DNA from: Sporolactobacillus mangiferae
GTDB taxonomy: Bacteria; Bacillota; Bacilli; Bacillales; Sporolactobacillaceae
DNA length: 64,000 nt
Assembly: GCF_023336505.1 (NCBI RefSeq)
Contig: NZ_JAMAST010000001.1
Location: 434,001 to 498,000 of the forward strand
Direction of reading: 5' to 3'
Part shown: piece after piece, positions 46,495-54,976 of the stretch
Layout of the letters: each line of letters opens with the position of its first letter
Position numbering within the stretch: position 1 is the stretch's first letter
Position numbers and translations under genes: made by a program
The notes under the pieces: generated by a model
The model's database searches: none
What the model saw: only the letters and a program-made list of their open reading frames with translations
What the model was told of the DNA's origin: nothing

Positions 46495-46640
46495 ATCATC
46501 ACCAACACAGTTGGGGCTTTTTTTCGAGTGTCCACACATGCAGTCATTCAATACTTTCCTTTTATGGATTCTTGGCCACCCACGTCACCTGAGAAAAGTT
46601 AAAAATGTAAGCGTCCTGCCCTTCCGGTGTCGGCGTATTC
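46495..46640 (-). pseudogene. Relic of a YdeI C-terminal end with CDGSH-like tail
   Basis: One frame reads TPEGQDAYIFNFSQ, the counterpart of TPGRQKAYIFHFSQ in the intact gene at 34705. After a frameshift another reads PRIHKRKVLNDCMCGHSKKS then PNC, matching PRILKGKGLNDCICGHSKRYPNC. The rest of the gene is gone. This shows a second, now decayed, ydeI existed 11 kb from the first. Confidence 0.65.
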
Positions 46641-46864
46641 ATTTTCACATGTATAATGATCAACTTTTCATGCTGTAAAACAGCTCAAGTAGCTGTGAAC
46701 ATAGCGCCACGACTCATTGATCCTCTAACGCCGGCACTTTAAAAGGTTCGTATCGATGCTAATGATCACTTAAAAGTCATTCTTTGGGATGTTCTGTATT
46801 GATTTTTCAGGCAACAAGCCGATGAGAAAGTTAACATCAAACGTATTATGGAGGTTTAAAATGG

Positions 46865-47629
46865 TTACCTTTTACATCGGTTCGTATTTCCCTTGTTATT
46901 CTGCCGTGTCTCTCCAGAAGGTTTCACCTGTACCGCCTGATCCTGCATATTCTGAAAACGTCTCATACGGTCCAATTCTTCCTGGGCCTCTCCCTGAATA
47001 AATCGGCTTAACCCCTTCCCATCCTGAGTAGCCAAATAAGCTATATACTGCGACTTTTTCTGACTCCTGATAACGACTGGAGGTAAATTATGCTGCAACA
47101 ATGAATAGTTCATCAACATTCGTCCGGTACGTCCATTACCATCTGAAAACGGATGAATACACTCAAAAGCGATATGGGCTTCGCTGACGGCCAGATAACG
47201 CTCGTCGTCTGATTGCGTATGTTCCAAACGATCATTTAAATGATCGACCCATTGACTCATCAAAAGTGGTGTCTCCACTGCACTGGCCGTCTGAAACTCG
47301 GCACCAAGTATGGCATTATCAGCACTTTTAAATTGACCACGGTCATGCTGCAGGCGATCAGTCAGCGCTGCATGAATCGTTCTAACAGTTGTCATAGTCA
47401 GAAGATGACTATTATCCAATTCGGCCAAAACATAATAAAAAGCCTGTTCATGATTTTTGACCTCATAAATCTCTCTTAAATTCACACTTCTCTTAGAAGG
47501 CGGCACCGTATCATAAAGAACAATGGATATCGTTTCCGTCAGGGACAAAGTGTTCCCCTCAATAGCAGTGGAATGGTGCGCAAAACGAACCAGCACATCA
47601 TCCAAATACTCCTTTGGCAATTTAAGCAA
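46865..47629 (-). CDS. Fic-domain protein
   Basis: 254 residues. The Fic motif HPFSDGNGRTGR is intact. HHSTAIEGN near the N-terminus fits the inhibitory (S/T)xxxE(G/N) helix, so the protein should be self-inhibited (class II). Fic proteins transfer AMP or other groups to target hydroxyls. The start is probably the TTG at 47629, six bases after a run of seven G; the next in-frame upstream codon, also TTG at 47644, lies before that run. The C-terminus is basic and poorly conserved. Confidence 0.88.
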   Translation of the reverse strand: MLKLPKEYLDDVLVRFAHHSTAIEGNTLSLTETISIVLYDTVPPSKRSVNLREIYEVKNHEQAFYYVLAELDNSHLLTMTTVRTIHAALTDRLQHDRGQFKSADNAILGAEFQTASAVETPLLMSQWVDHLNDRLEHTQSDDERYLAVSEAHIAFECIHPFSDGNGRTGRMLMNYSLLQHNLPPVVIRSQKKSQYIAYLATQDGKGLSRFIQGEAQEELDRMRRFQNMQDQAVQVKPSGETRQNNKGNTNRCKR

Positions 47630-47953
47630 GTGATTCCCCCCCAATGACTAGGCAACGATCACTTCGTCAGATTCACGGCACGAAAAATAGAACTGCTTCC
47701 ATTATCACTCGTTCTCACTTTTTTTGCATTCCTTTGGGCGTTTGTTTAACCCCAAAATAGCTGGATTGATGGTTACAGCTGGTATCTTGTTATTAATACC
47801 TGATTTTTCAGCAGAAAGAGACGGATTGTCTGTCCAAATTTTAGGTTACCGTTGTAACTGCCCGTAACACGATCTTTTTTATTCATTCTCGAACATGCTA
47901 TTGAACTACCGATTAGAAAGAGTGAAAAGACAGTTTATAGCAAGTCTGACAGC
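47630..47953. other. 324-base gap with a possible small relic
   Basis: On the plus strand NPKIAGLMVTAGILLLIPDF followed by 20 more residues can be read at about 47751-47870, but without a start codon with a ribosome site. It could be a remnant of a membrane peptide gene. Nothing else is seen. Confidence 0.25.
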
Positions 47954-48799
47954 TTATTTTTCCGTTTCAATGGATTTTAAGGTCTTCCCATCTTTATTTT
48001 TCCATGCAGTTCTGCCATTCGCATTGCGCCCCATGACAATTGATGCTGCCAAAGAGGGACTGGAAAAAATTCTATCCTTTGTAAATATATAATTGTCATC
48101 GATAATATTTGTAGCGATCAAATCTTTACGTAATTTTCTTAATGAAGCAGACATCGAAGTCGTAACCTGTGTCGCGATAGCAGAGCCTTTTGTTACGGCA
48201 AAACCATCAACGACCGGCTTGCCTTTTGCATTTGCACCGCGAATCGCATGAATATAAAAATAGTCATCATTTTCCTTATTATTGCTATAGTCAATGGCCG
48301 GTTCTAATACCTTATGCCCTAAAGCACTCATCAGTAATTTTGTATTTTCAATGAACTCTTCCATCTCTGCACAATCCGCCTCTGATAAAGAAGATTGCGT
48401 CGGGATGGTCCTATTCATTAATTGATAACGATTGGCTTCCCTGGCTATGGAATAAATGCGACTTTCCAGATATTTGATATGCGCTTTATTCAAATGATCA
48501 TCTTTGCTAATAAAGACAATACATTCAGTCCAAAATTCCTTGCTTGATAGATGCTGATTCAGTCGATCATAGATATTCTCTGCTTCCCCAATATATACCT
48601 GATTCGAGCCATCTTCATCATTTTTTCCAAACAGAAAATAAATGCCTGTATGCGTAAGTTCCTCTCGGTCAGAACTGCTCTTGACCATGGTACGAGGAAT
48701 CTTATATGCCTTTCCCGTCCAATTCGAGAGCTCGCAAACCCATCGGCTGTTCGAATCACCTTCAATTAGAAAAATGCGAATGGATTTACCAAAGTTCAT
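47954..48799 (-). CDS. GIY-YIG nuclease-family protein with DUF4357-like end
   Basis: 281 residues. The GIY-YIG core is THTGIYFLFGK, NQVYIGEAENIYDRLNQH with the conserved Arg, and a later Glu in IKYLESRIY. The last 90 residues (VVDGFAVTKGSAIATQVT, SPSLAASIVMGRNANGRTAW) match the DUF4357 module found at the end of such proteins, possibly a DNA-binding piece. TAGGAG precedes the ATG at 48799. It likely cuts or nicks DNA in a defence or mobile-element setting; no partner gene is adjacent. Confidence 0.88.
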   Translation of the reverse strand: MNFGKSIRIFLIEGDSNSRWVCELSNWTGKAYKIPRTMVKSSSDREELTHTGIYFLFGKNDEDGSNQVYIGEAENIYDRLNQHLSSKEFWTECIVFISKDDHLNKAHIKYLESRIYSIAREANRYQLMNRTIPTQSSLSEADCAEMEEFIENTKLLMSALGHKVLEPAIDYSNNKENDDYFYIHAIRGANAKGKPVVDGFAVTKGSAIATQVTTSMSASLRKLRKDLIATNIIDDNYIFTKDRIFSSPSLAASIVMGRNANGRTAWKNKDGKTLKSIETEK

Positions 48800-49123
48800 T
48801 GTTTGGCTCCTAAACTATTTTTGAGATGTATTTTCAATTCCCGATCCACGGTTCGGGTCGAATTTATTGTCAAAGTACTGATTTAATAAGGCTTTATAGA
48901 GACCAATGTATAAATTTTTTGTAAACAAAAGTTAATAAATAACACTATAATACATGAATATTCGACAATATATGGTAAATTTCCTTCCATAATTTCAATT
49001 TTCTACTTTGTGTGAAGCAATGATTTTTACTTTGAAATGAAATTAAATATTAAAAGCTAAGAGAGATCCCATACCATGACTTTAATATATAAAATTCAGA
49101 TGATCTTGTCTTTTGTTTTCCTG
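48800..49123. other. 324-base AT-rich gap
   Basis: No gene is seen. The right edge is the start of the duplicated lipoprotein-lipase cassette. Confidence 0.4.
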
Positions 49124-49314
49124 TTTCCATCGCCGTTTAACCACCCAAAACACGGCACTTAGGCACAAATGCCTTCTTCAAAACCGGGACTTCATCCTTA
49201 TTTTTCGCGAATGCTGCCACAGAATGTTCAAATGATCACTATACAGCGTTAAAATAAGTAAGAATTGAAATCGTTTATAACTCCTACATCACTCCATATT
49301 GGGAGGCTCATCTA

Positions 49315-50240
49315 TTGAAAGCTATGAAACTTGTGATCCCCGCTCTCATCCTATCCTTACTCTTAGGAGGCTGTTCTATTTTGAATAATAACCAACAATC
49401 AAATTCAACGCCTAAAGAAGAACAGGAAAAAACATCAGATAGTCCATTTATGAGTGTGCAGAAATACACTGGCCAAGGCTATTCACTTGATGGCGGCGAA
49501 GAAAATGATAGAATCGCAGAAGCCCATCGCGATGAAGTCATTAAGGCCGCTGAAAAGTTTTTTTAACCAGGTACAAAACCAAGGTCAAAGTCCATAACCT
49601 TGTTGGCAACAGAGACGGGGTCACTGTTTTCGTTGAATCAATCGGTGAACCACATTTTTATACGTACGCTGTGGTTCCAATTAAGAATGAAAAGATCTTA
49701 GTGAATCAAGTTTGGTCACAGAAGGAAGAAGTTGATGATGCAATCAGAACTGGGATTTATGCTTTAGTTTATGATCAGCAGTTCAAGAGTCTGGATAACT
49801 ATATTCAACGATTAGTATTAAAATATCCGATTATTGGATTAAAGCAAGAAGCCATAGAAAATGTTGGCGGTAATGGGTATAGCACACCCTATTATTACGT
49901 TTCTATGACGAGTGACACCGTTGTAAACATTGATTTGAATAGATTGTATCTTAAACATTCGAAGTGGGGGAAAAATGAGTGGAAAAAAGCACTCACAAAT
50001 GCTCAAATTGATCCAAAGCTTGTGAGTATTGTTGTGCAATTCTATATGAAAAAAACAGTTGGAAAACCAAATAAAGCGATTATGAATGAAATCGTAACTG
50101 GTCTGAAAAATGGCAAAGCATTTCCTCCAGGTTCCTACAATATTATTCTTCATAGTAATCGTATTAATAAGGCTACTGCAAGAGGAGAAGAAAAAAATGA
50201 ACTGGAGAGAGCTAATCCAAATCAAATTATTAAATATTAA
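49315..50240 (+). pseudogene. DUF1672-like lipoprotein gene, frameshifted copy
   Basis: TTG start with GGGAGG eight bases upstream, signal peptide and lipobox LLLGGC. The frame stops after AAEKFF at 49566 because the T run at 49558-49564 has seven T; the intact paralogue shows that one more base is needed. Downstream the second frame runs on without further lesions to 50240 (YKTKVKVHNLVGN to NPNQIIKY). With an eighth T the product would be a full lipoprotein of about 308 residues. A single homopolymer lesion in an otherwise clean gene allows phase variation or sequencing error as well as true loss. Confidence 0.8.
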
Positions 50241-50260
50241 TAACGAAAGGAGGAATAAAT

Positions 50261-50707
50261 TTGCCAATCATTTTAAAACGAACCGTAAATAAGGTTAGCA
50301 GTGTAACAAACCATAAAGATTTAGTGGAATTAGCTGGTTTTCAATCATATAAAATAAAAGAGGGGGAAAGATATCGCTTTATTAAAGTGAATGATAAAAA
50401 ATATCAAATTGTGAGCATAATTGGTCCAAAAGAAAATAAAACCGGTCTCGATGCCATGACCGTCCAAAATGTCGACACTGGTGAATACACCGTTGTCTTT
50501 CAGGGCACGCAAGTCAGGGGCAAATACGGCATGCATGACATGATCACCGACATTCAGCTCCTCGGCAGCACCGAACCGGAACAGGTGAAAGCCGCACGTG
50601 CTTACTTTGATCGGATGAATAAAAAATACGGTGTTCACTCAGTATGCGGCAACTCCTTAGGCGGCGCGCTTGCTAACGTACAGGAGAATCAAGTATGCGC
50701 AGTCTGA
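50261..50707 (+). pseudogene. Lipase-domain protein gene, truncated copy
   Basis: TTG start seven bases after GGAGG. It encodes an N-terminal region that differs from the intact paralogue, then the near-identical EYTVVFQGTQVRGKYGMHDM to CGNSLGGALAN, and breaks at 50677. The next 65 bases match a region about 430 bases further on in the intact gene (LKRASDYIQNANEI), so an internal deletion joined the two. Unit B then begins at 50755. It keeps the GNSLG serine motif but lacks the Asp and His and the whole C-terminal part. Confidence 0.8.
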
Positions 50708-50944
50708 AACGTGTGAGTGACAATATTCAGAATGCCAATGAAATCCTACAACGCTTTCCATCGCCGTTTAATCACCCAAAACACAGCACTTAGGCACAAA
50801 TGCCTTCTTCAAAACTGGGACTTCATCCTTATTTTTCGCGAATGCGTCATAAAATGTTCAAATGATCACTATGCAGCGTTAAAAAAAGTAAGAATTGAAA
50901 TCGTTTATAACTCCTACATCACTCCATATTGGGAGGCTCATCTA

Positions 50945-51868
50945 TTGAAAGCTATGAAACTTGTGATCCCCGCCCTCATCCTGTCCTTACTCTTAGGAGG
51001 CTGTTCCACTTTGAATAACGATCATCAAGATGCTTCATCGACAAAAAAACAGCAGGAAAAACAATATGAAAACAATTTTATAAGTGTGCAAAAATACACC
51101 GGTCAAGGCTATTCACTTGATGGAGGCGAAGAAAACGATAAAATCGCAGAAGCCCATCGTGATGAAGTCATTAAAGCTGCTGAAAAGTTCTTTTTAAGCA
51201 AATACAAAACCAAGGTCAAAGTCCACAACCTTGTCGGCAACAAAGACGGGGTCACTGTTTTCGTTGAATCAATCGGTGAACCACATTTTTATACGTATGC
51301 CGTTGTGCCTATCAACGAACAGAAAATCGCAACCGATCATGTATTTTCTGAAGAAGGGCAAGTTGAAGATGCCATCAGAACTGGAATTTATGCAATGATC
51401 TATGATCGAGAATTTAAAAATTTAGATAACCTGCTAGAAAAGTTTGTATCAGTATACCCAGTTATTGGGTTAAATAAAAAAGCAGTTGAAAATGTTGGCG
51501 GTGATAGATACAGCACACCTTATTACTACCTATCTATATCCGAAGATGCATTTAGTACAGATCTTTTTAAGGAATATTTAAATCATCCGCATAGGAATCA
51601 TAATGAATGGAGGAATAGAACAGAAGATGTAGAGGTCAATCCTAAACTCGTTTTTATAACAATTCAATTATATATGAAAGATCTTGATCAAGAACCTAAT
51701 AAACAAGTTTTTAAACAATTGGTTATAGATATTGAAAAAATTAAAAATATTCCACCAGGTGCATATACTATCTTGCTTCATGACAATAAAATTAATAAAA
51801 AGGATGATAATGGACAAAAGCAAAACTCTTTGGAACGAGGAGATCCAAAGGAAATTATAAAATACTGA
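50945..51868 (+). CDS. DUF1672-like lipoprotein, intact copy
   Basis: 307 residues. TTG start with GGGAGG eight bases upstream. Signal peptide LVIPALILSLLLGGC ends in a lipobox, so the mature protein is anchored outside the membrane. The conserved body contains VQKYTGQGYSLDGGEENDKI, AEKFFLSKYKTKVKVHNLVG and EPHFYTYAVVPI, the pattern I associate with DUF1672 lipoproteins of staphylococci and relatives. The C-terminal half is divergent from the sister copy. It is followed 23 bases later by the lipase-domain gene. By analogy with lipoprotein immunity to secreted lipase toxins it may protect against that protein (inference). Confidence 0.8.
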   Translation: MKAMKLVIPALILSLLLGGCSTLNNDHQDASSTKKQQEKQYENNFISVQKYTGQGYSLDGGEENDKIAEAHRDEVIKAAEKFFLSKYKTKVKVHNLVGNKDGVTVFVESIGEPHFYTYAVVPINEQKIATDHVFSEEGQVEDAIRTGIYAMIYDREFKNLDNLLEKFVSVYPVIGLNKKAVENVGGDRYSTPYYYLSISEDAFSTDLFKEYLNHPHRNHNEWRNRTEDVEVNPKLVFITIQLYMKDLDQEPNKQVFKQLVIDIEKIKNIPPGAYTILLHDNKINKKDDNGQKQNSLERGDPKEIIKY

Positions 51869-51891
51869 CGTAAGGGGAGGTGTACGTTAAC

Positions 51892-53976
51892 ATGAAAGAA
51901 ATAAAAGCTAAAGATCTTGATCATTTGAACAACAGAACTTCGGATAAAGATCTTGTTAAAATAGCAGGCTTTTATGCGTATAAGGAATACAAAGTTGGTA
52001 CTGAGATTTGGATACAGGGTCATGAATATGTAATTCGTAATAAAGTAAAAGATAAAACTGGTTTAAATGCTATAGTTATTAAAAATCTAAAAACTAGTGA
52101 ATACACCGTTGTCTTTCAGGGCACGCAAGTCAAGGGCAAATACGGCATGCATGACATGATCACCGACATTCAGCTCCTCGGCAGCACCGAACCGGAACAG
52201 GTGAAAGCCGCACGTGCTTACTTTGATCGGATGAATAAAAAATACGGTGTTCACTCGGTATGCGGCAACTCCTTAGGCGGCGCGCTTGCTAACAGCGTAG
52301 CGGTTCATCATAAGAACGTTCGCGCCGTCACGCTTGATCCGGCAATTTTACCTGAAGGTATGGTGAAAGCGGATCGCGAATATCCGAATGTAACCAACTA
52401 TTTTACCAAGTATGACGGCCTGACACGCGGAGAATTGGGTTTAAATCTGGGTGATCGTTTTCCCGGCAGAATCTATCAAATTAATTCCGGTGTACCTTAT
52501 TTTTCTAGGGCCTTCGCGTCCAATCATGTCGGCTACAATGGCGAAGATCCGCAAACGATCGAAATCGGCAAAAAAGGTGAACCCGGTTACGGCACAATCG
52601 AGATCGCAGCCGATGAACACATCGTCACAAGTATTTGGACCGGTGAGCCATTGTATGGTGGCAGTTCAGGACGAATCAAGATCAACAAAGCAAGTCTGGA
52701 TACACTGGCCGATGCGCTGAAAAGTCAGGTATTGGCACGCCTGAAGCGTGCAAGTGATTATATTCAGAATGCCAATGAAATTGTCGCTGCTGAAAAAGCA
52801 CAACGGGCACACCGTCTGGCAAAACTCGAAAAACAGTTTGAATCGATTCTTGAAGATGGATTTGGCAACAGTCCGTTATTTAAAGGAATGGCTGCCGGCG
52901 GGTACATGATACAGAGCGTGCTTGATCACCTGCAACAGCAATTACTGAACATCGATGTCTGTGTTCGTTCGATTGAGCACACTATTTTCTCCCCGCCTGC
53001 AAAAATAACCCAATTCGTCTCAGTAAAAGGACTTGGTTTATCGGGTTTAATCGATCAAGCACTGCGCTCGGTTCATGACCTGCGCCATCATTTTGACCAA
53101 CTCAGTCGCAATACGTCCAGAATCGTGAAACAAGATCTTCCACGCCTGATCGCCAATGAAACAACAGGTGCGGCTGATGCGGTTGTTGATGCGTTCTACA
53201 AACATGAAGTCATCGTCGGCAAACACCATAAAACGCTGTACCGGCAAATTGAAATCTATCGGAAACAAGTGAGAGAAACCGGCAGAAATTTTCAGAACGC
53301 CGATATTGCGGTAGCGGCAGGCAGCGGAGCGACTCCATCCAATCAAATCTCCGTTCATTCCTCAGTCGGCCCTTCACTTGAACCATCAAATAACCTGCCC
53401 TACAGGACAAAAACAAAAGCCATTCAAGTCAATCATGCAAAAAACGAATTTAAAATGAAGCTGCAAACGGAGCTGACCCCAGTTGTCGGCACGATTTATG
53501 GCACCTTAGCCACTTTGGAAGGCATCTCAGAATCAATTTCCGGTGGAATCAAATTTGCCGGCAATGCCATCTGGTACGGTTCGCTGCCGACCTTACTGAT
53601 CGGACTTTTCACAGACTGGGATGAACGTCTCAATCGGAACATTCGCCATGCCATGAAGCCACTGGATGATTTTTCAGAAACCATTCACGCCATCAAAAAA
53701 GGAATCAGCTATCTCAATGCTTATCTGCCCCGTCTGACCGCAACATATGCACCGTTTATTGAAACCGCGATTTTTAAAAGTGATCGCTACACCGATGTAA
53801 TCACCTACAACGGCGCAGCTGCCGACAGTCTTGAAGAGATGGAGCTTCTTTTTCAGGACATCGTCCATCAGCTGTCGGATCAGCAAGCCGTAGCAATCAC
53901 TGCATTGGAATCCCAATCAAGAAAGATTCTGAAAAACATCAAACAGCTGCATACGGATGTGCAGCGCGGCGCGTAA
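51892..53976 (+). CDS. Large protein with N-terminal lipase domain and helical C-terminal region
   Basis: 694 residues. The alpha/beta-hydrolase part covers about residues 1-290. It has the nucleophile elbow CGNSLGGALAN with Ser127, a candidate Asp175 in FTKYDGLTRG and His212 in NHVGYNGED. Residues about 290-694 are mostly long helices, with a hydrophobic stretch near residues 545-565 (AIWYGSLPTLLIGLF). No signal peptide is present, so export would need a dedicated route. The plan of lipase first and long helical domain last recalls the reverse-order type VII lipase effector TslA of Staphylococcus aureus; SA1320-like proteins are another comparison. The start at 51892 follows AAGGGGAGG. Confidence 0.8.
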   Translation: MKEIKAKDLDHLNNRTSDKDLVKIAGFYAYKEYKVGTEIWIQGHEYVIRNKVKDKTGLNAIVIKNLKTSEYTVVFQGTQVKGKYGMHDMITDIQLLGSTEPEQVKAARAYFDRMNKKYGVHSVCGNSLGGALANSVAVHHKNVRAVTLDPAILPEGMVKADREYPNVTNYFTKYDGLTRGELGLNLGDRFPGRIYQINSGVPYFSRAFASNHVGYNGEDPQTIEIGKKGEPGYGTIEIAADEHIVTSIWTGEPLYGGSSGRIKINKASLDTLADALKSQVLARLKRASDYIQNANEIVAAEKAQRAHRLAKLEKQFESILEDGFGNSPLFKGMAAGGYMIQSVLDHLQQQLLNIDVCVRSIEHTIFSPPAKITQFVSVKGLGLSGLIDQALRSVHDLRHHFDQLSRNTSRIVKQDLPRLIANETTGAADAVVDAFYKHEVIVGKHHKTLYRQIEIYRKQVRETGRNFQNADIAVAAGSGATPSNQISVHSSVGPSLEPSNNLPYRTKTKAIQVNHAKNEFKMKLQTELTPVVGTIYGTLATLEGISESISGGIKFAGNAIWYGSLPTLLIGLFTDWDERLNRNIRHAMKPLDDFSETIHAIKKGISYLNAYLPRLTATYAPFIETAIFKSDRYTDVITYNGAAADSLEEMELLFQDIVHQLSDQQAVAITALESQSRKILKNIKQLHTDVQRGA

Positions 53977-54144
53977 AAAGTACAATTCAGTACGATTGTC
54001 TTACAATTCCCCTGAACTTCGCTTTGTTAACTTCTTTCTCATGGAACTTCAAGCGATGTGACTGCCGTTCTTTTGTTTACATTCATAGAAGCATGTTTTT
54101 GAGCGAAACTTTGAAACAATGCTGCTGCCTTCGAAAATAAATAA

Positions 54145-54180
54145 AAGGGAACGAAAAATCGATCAATTTTCCGTCCCCTC
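54145..54180 (-). terminator. Terminator between convergent lipase and membrane-protein genes
   Basis: GGGAACGAAAAAT and ATTTTCCGTCCC can pair with few mismatches. The minus strand continues TTTTATTTATTTT, ending the operon that starts at 57095. A similar hairpin lies at 58702. Confidence 0.65.
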
Positions 54181-54195
54181 TATTTGAGTTTTTAA

Positions 54196-54456
54196 TTAGT
54201 GATGATGCTCATTTCCTTTTTTCATCATACGCGGCATCATAAACAGATGCATCAGCGGACAAATGAGCACCGCGGCCAGTAAAAGCAGATTACCGGACCC
54301 TGAAACACCGCCGCTGAGAAACAGACCGGCGATGACAATAATCGGAATGATTATGCAGACTGCCAGCATCAGGCTATGATTGTGTTGCTGTCGCCCTTGC
54401 TGACTGTTGTTTTCATTTTCTTTCCCATGCTGGTCATGGTTGCCACAACAGTTCAT
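54196..54456 (-). CDS. Small DUF2933-like membrane protein
   Basis: 86 residues. A hydrophilic N-terminus with Cys and His (MNCCGNHDQHG) is followed by two membrane helices and a Met/His-rich end with ICPLMHLFMMPRMM and three His. CPLMH near the end of the last helix is the DUF2933 signature, often found with copper or heavy-metal genes. The start at 54456 is chosen because GAGGTG lies eight bases upstream; an ATG two codons before is too close to it. It is the last gene of the regulator-kinase operon. Confidence 0.7.
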   Translation of the reverse strand: MNCCGNHDQHGKENENNSQQGRQQHNHSLMLAVCIIIPIIVIAGLFLSGGVSGSGNLLLLAAVLICPLMHLFMMPRMMKKGNEHHH

Positions 54457-54472
54457 GATCATCACACCTCGA

Positions 54473-54670
54473 TTAATTTTTGCCTTTTTGTTGCTGCAAT
54501 TGTTCACGCAAAAGGGTATTCTGTTTTTTTAACTCATCTAATTCAGCTGCGCCTCTCCCGTGTTCCGAATGATCGTCTCCACTCTGTTGATGATTTCCTC
54601 TCATCATCAGCAACATCATCGGAAGCATCATCAGCGGACAGGCAAGCAGCGCCAGCCAGGACCAATCCAT
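54473..54670 (-). CDS. Small Met-rich membrane protein
   Basis: 65 residues. One membrane helix ACPLMMLPMMLLMM is followed by a His-containing polar stretch and a short coiled coil ELDELKKQNTLLREQLQQ. It shares the CPLM core with the next gene. GAGGAGG lies about nine bases before the ATG at 54670. Methionine- and histidine-rich content suggests soft-metal binding. Confidence 0.65.
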   Translation of the reverse strand: MDWSWLALLACPLMMLPMMLLMMRGNHQQSGDDHSEHGRGAAELDELKKQNTLLREQLQQQKGKN

Positions 54671-54772
54671 CGATTTCTTCCTCCTCTCCTTCATCAATCA
54701 CCAGTTTAAGAAAGAAATGTGTGGAATCTGTGTGGAAACCATGAGGAAACACGTCATTTAAAATTTTAGGTT

Positions 54773-54976
54773 TCATTTTCTCTTGGCTCTATAGTGCAGC
54801 CACAAGTAGAGGCTGCAAAAGGCAATTACGGGGCAGGCTGCCCACATACAGACCTTAACGAGTGTTTTCCCGAAAACGTGAAAACTTTCATGTCCAAAGG
54901 CATTAGCGGAGAAAAGCAGACAAGTCAGGCCCATAATAATAAGGAAAAGTGAGAAGAACCAATCGATTTTTTTCAT
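54773..54976 (-). CDS. Small two-helix membrane protein
   Basis: 67 residues with two membrane helices (about residues 5-25 and 40-60) and three Cys in the second one (KVCMWAACPVIAFC). Its ATG overlaps the TGA of the kinase gene (ATGA), so it is translated with the kinase and may be an accessory to it. No family recognised. Confidence 0.7.
   Translation of the reverse strand: MKKIDWFFSLFLIIMGLTCLLFSANAFGHESFHVFGKTLVKVCMWAACPVIAFCSLYLWLHYRAKRK

Larger units (their letters stand above)
49124..52293 (+). repeat. Tandem duplication of the lipoprotein-lipase cassette
   Basis: Unit A starts at 49124 and unit B at 50755, both with TTTCCATCGCCGTTTAA, a period of 1631 bases. The first 540 bases are highly similar (leader plus lipoprotein N-terminal half). 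A block of about 800 bases is divergent and AT-rich (49665-50480 against 51296-52096). A last block of 197 bases differs at two positions only (50481-50677 against 52097-52293). Confidence 0.88.
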
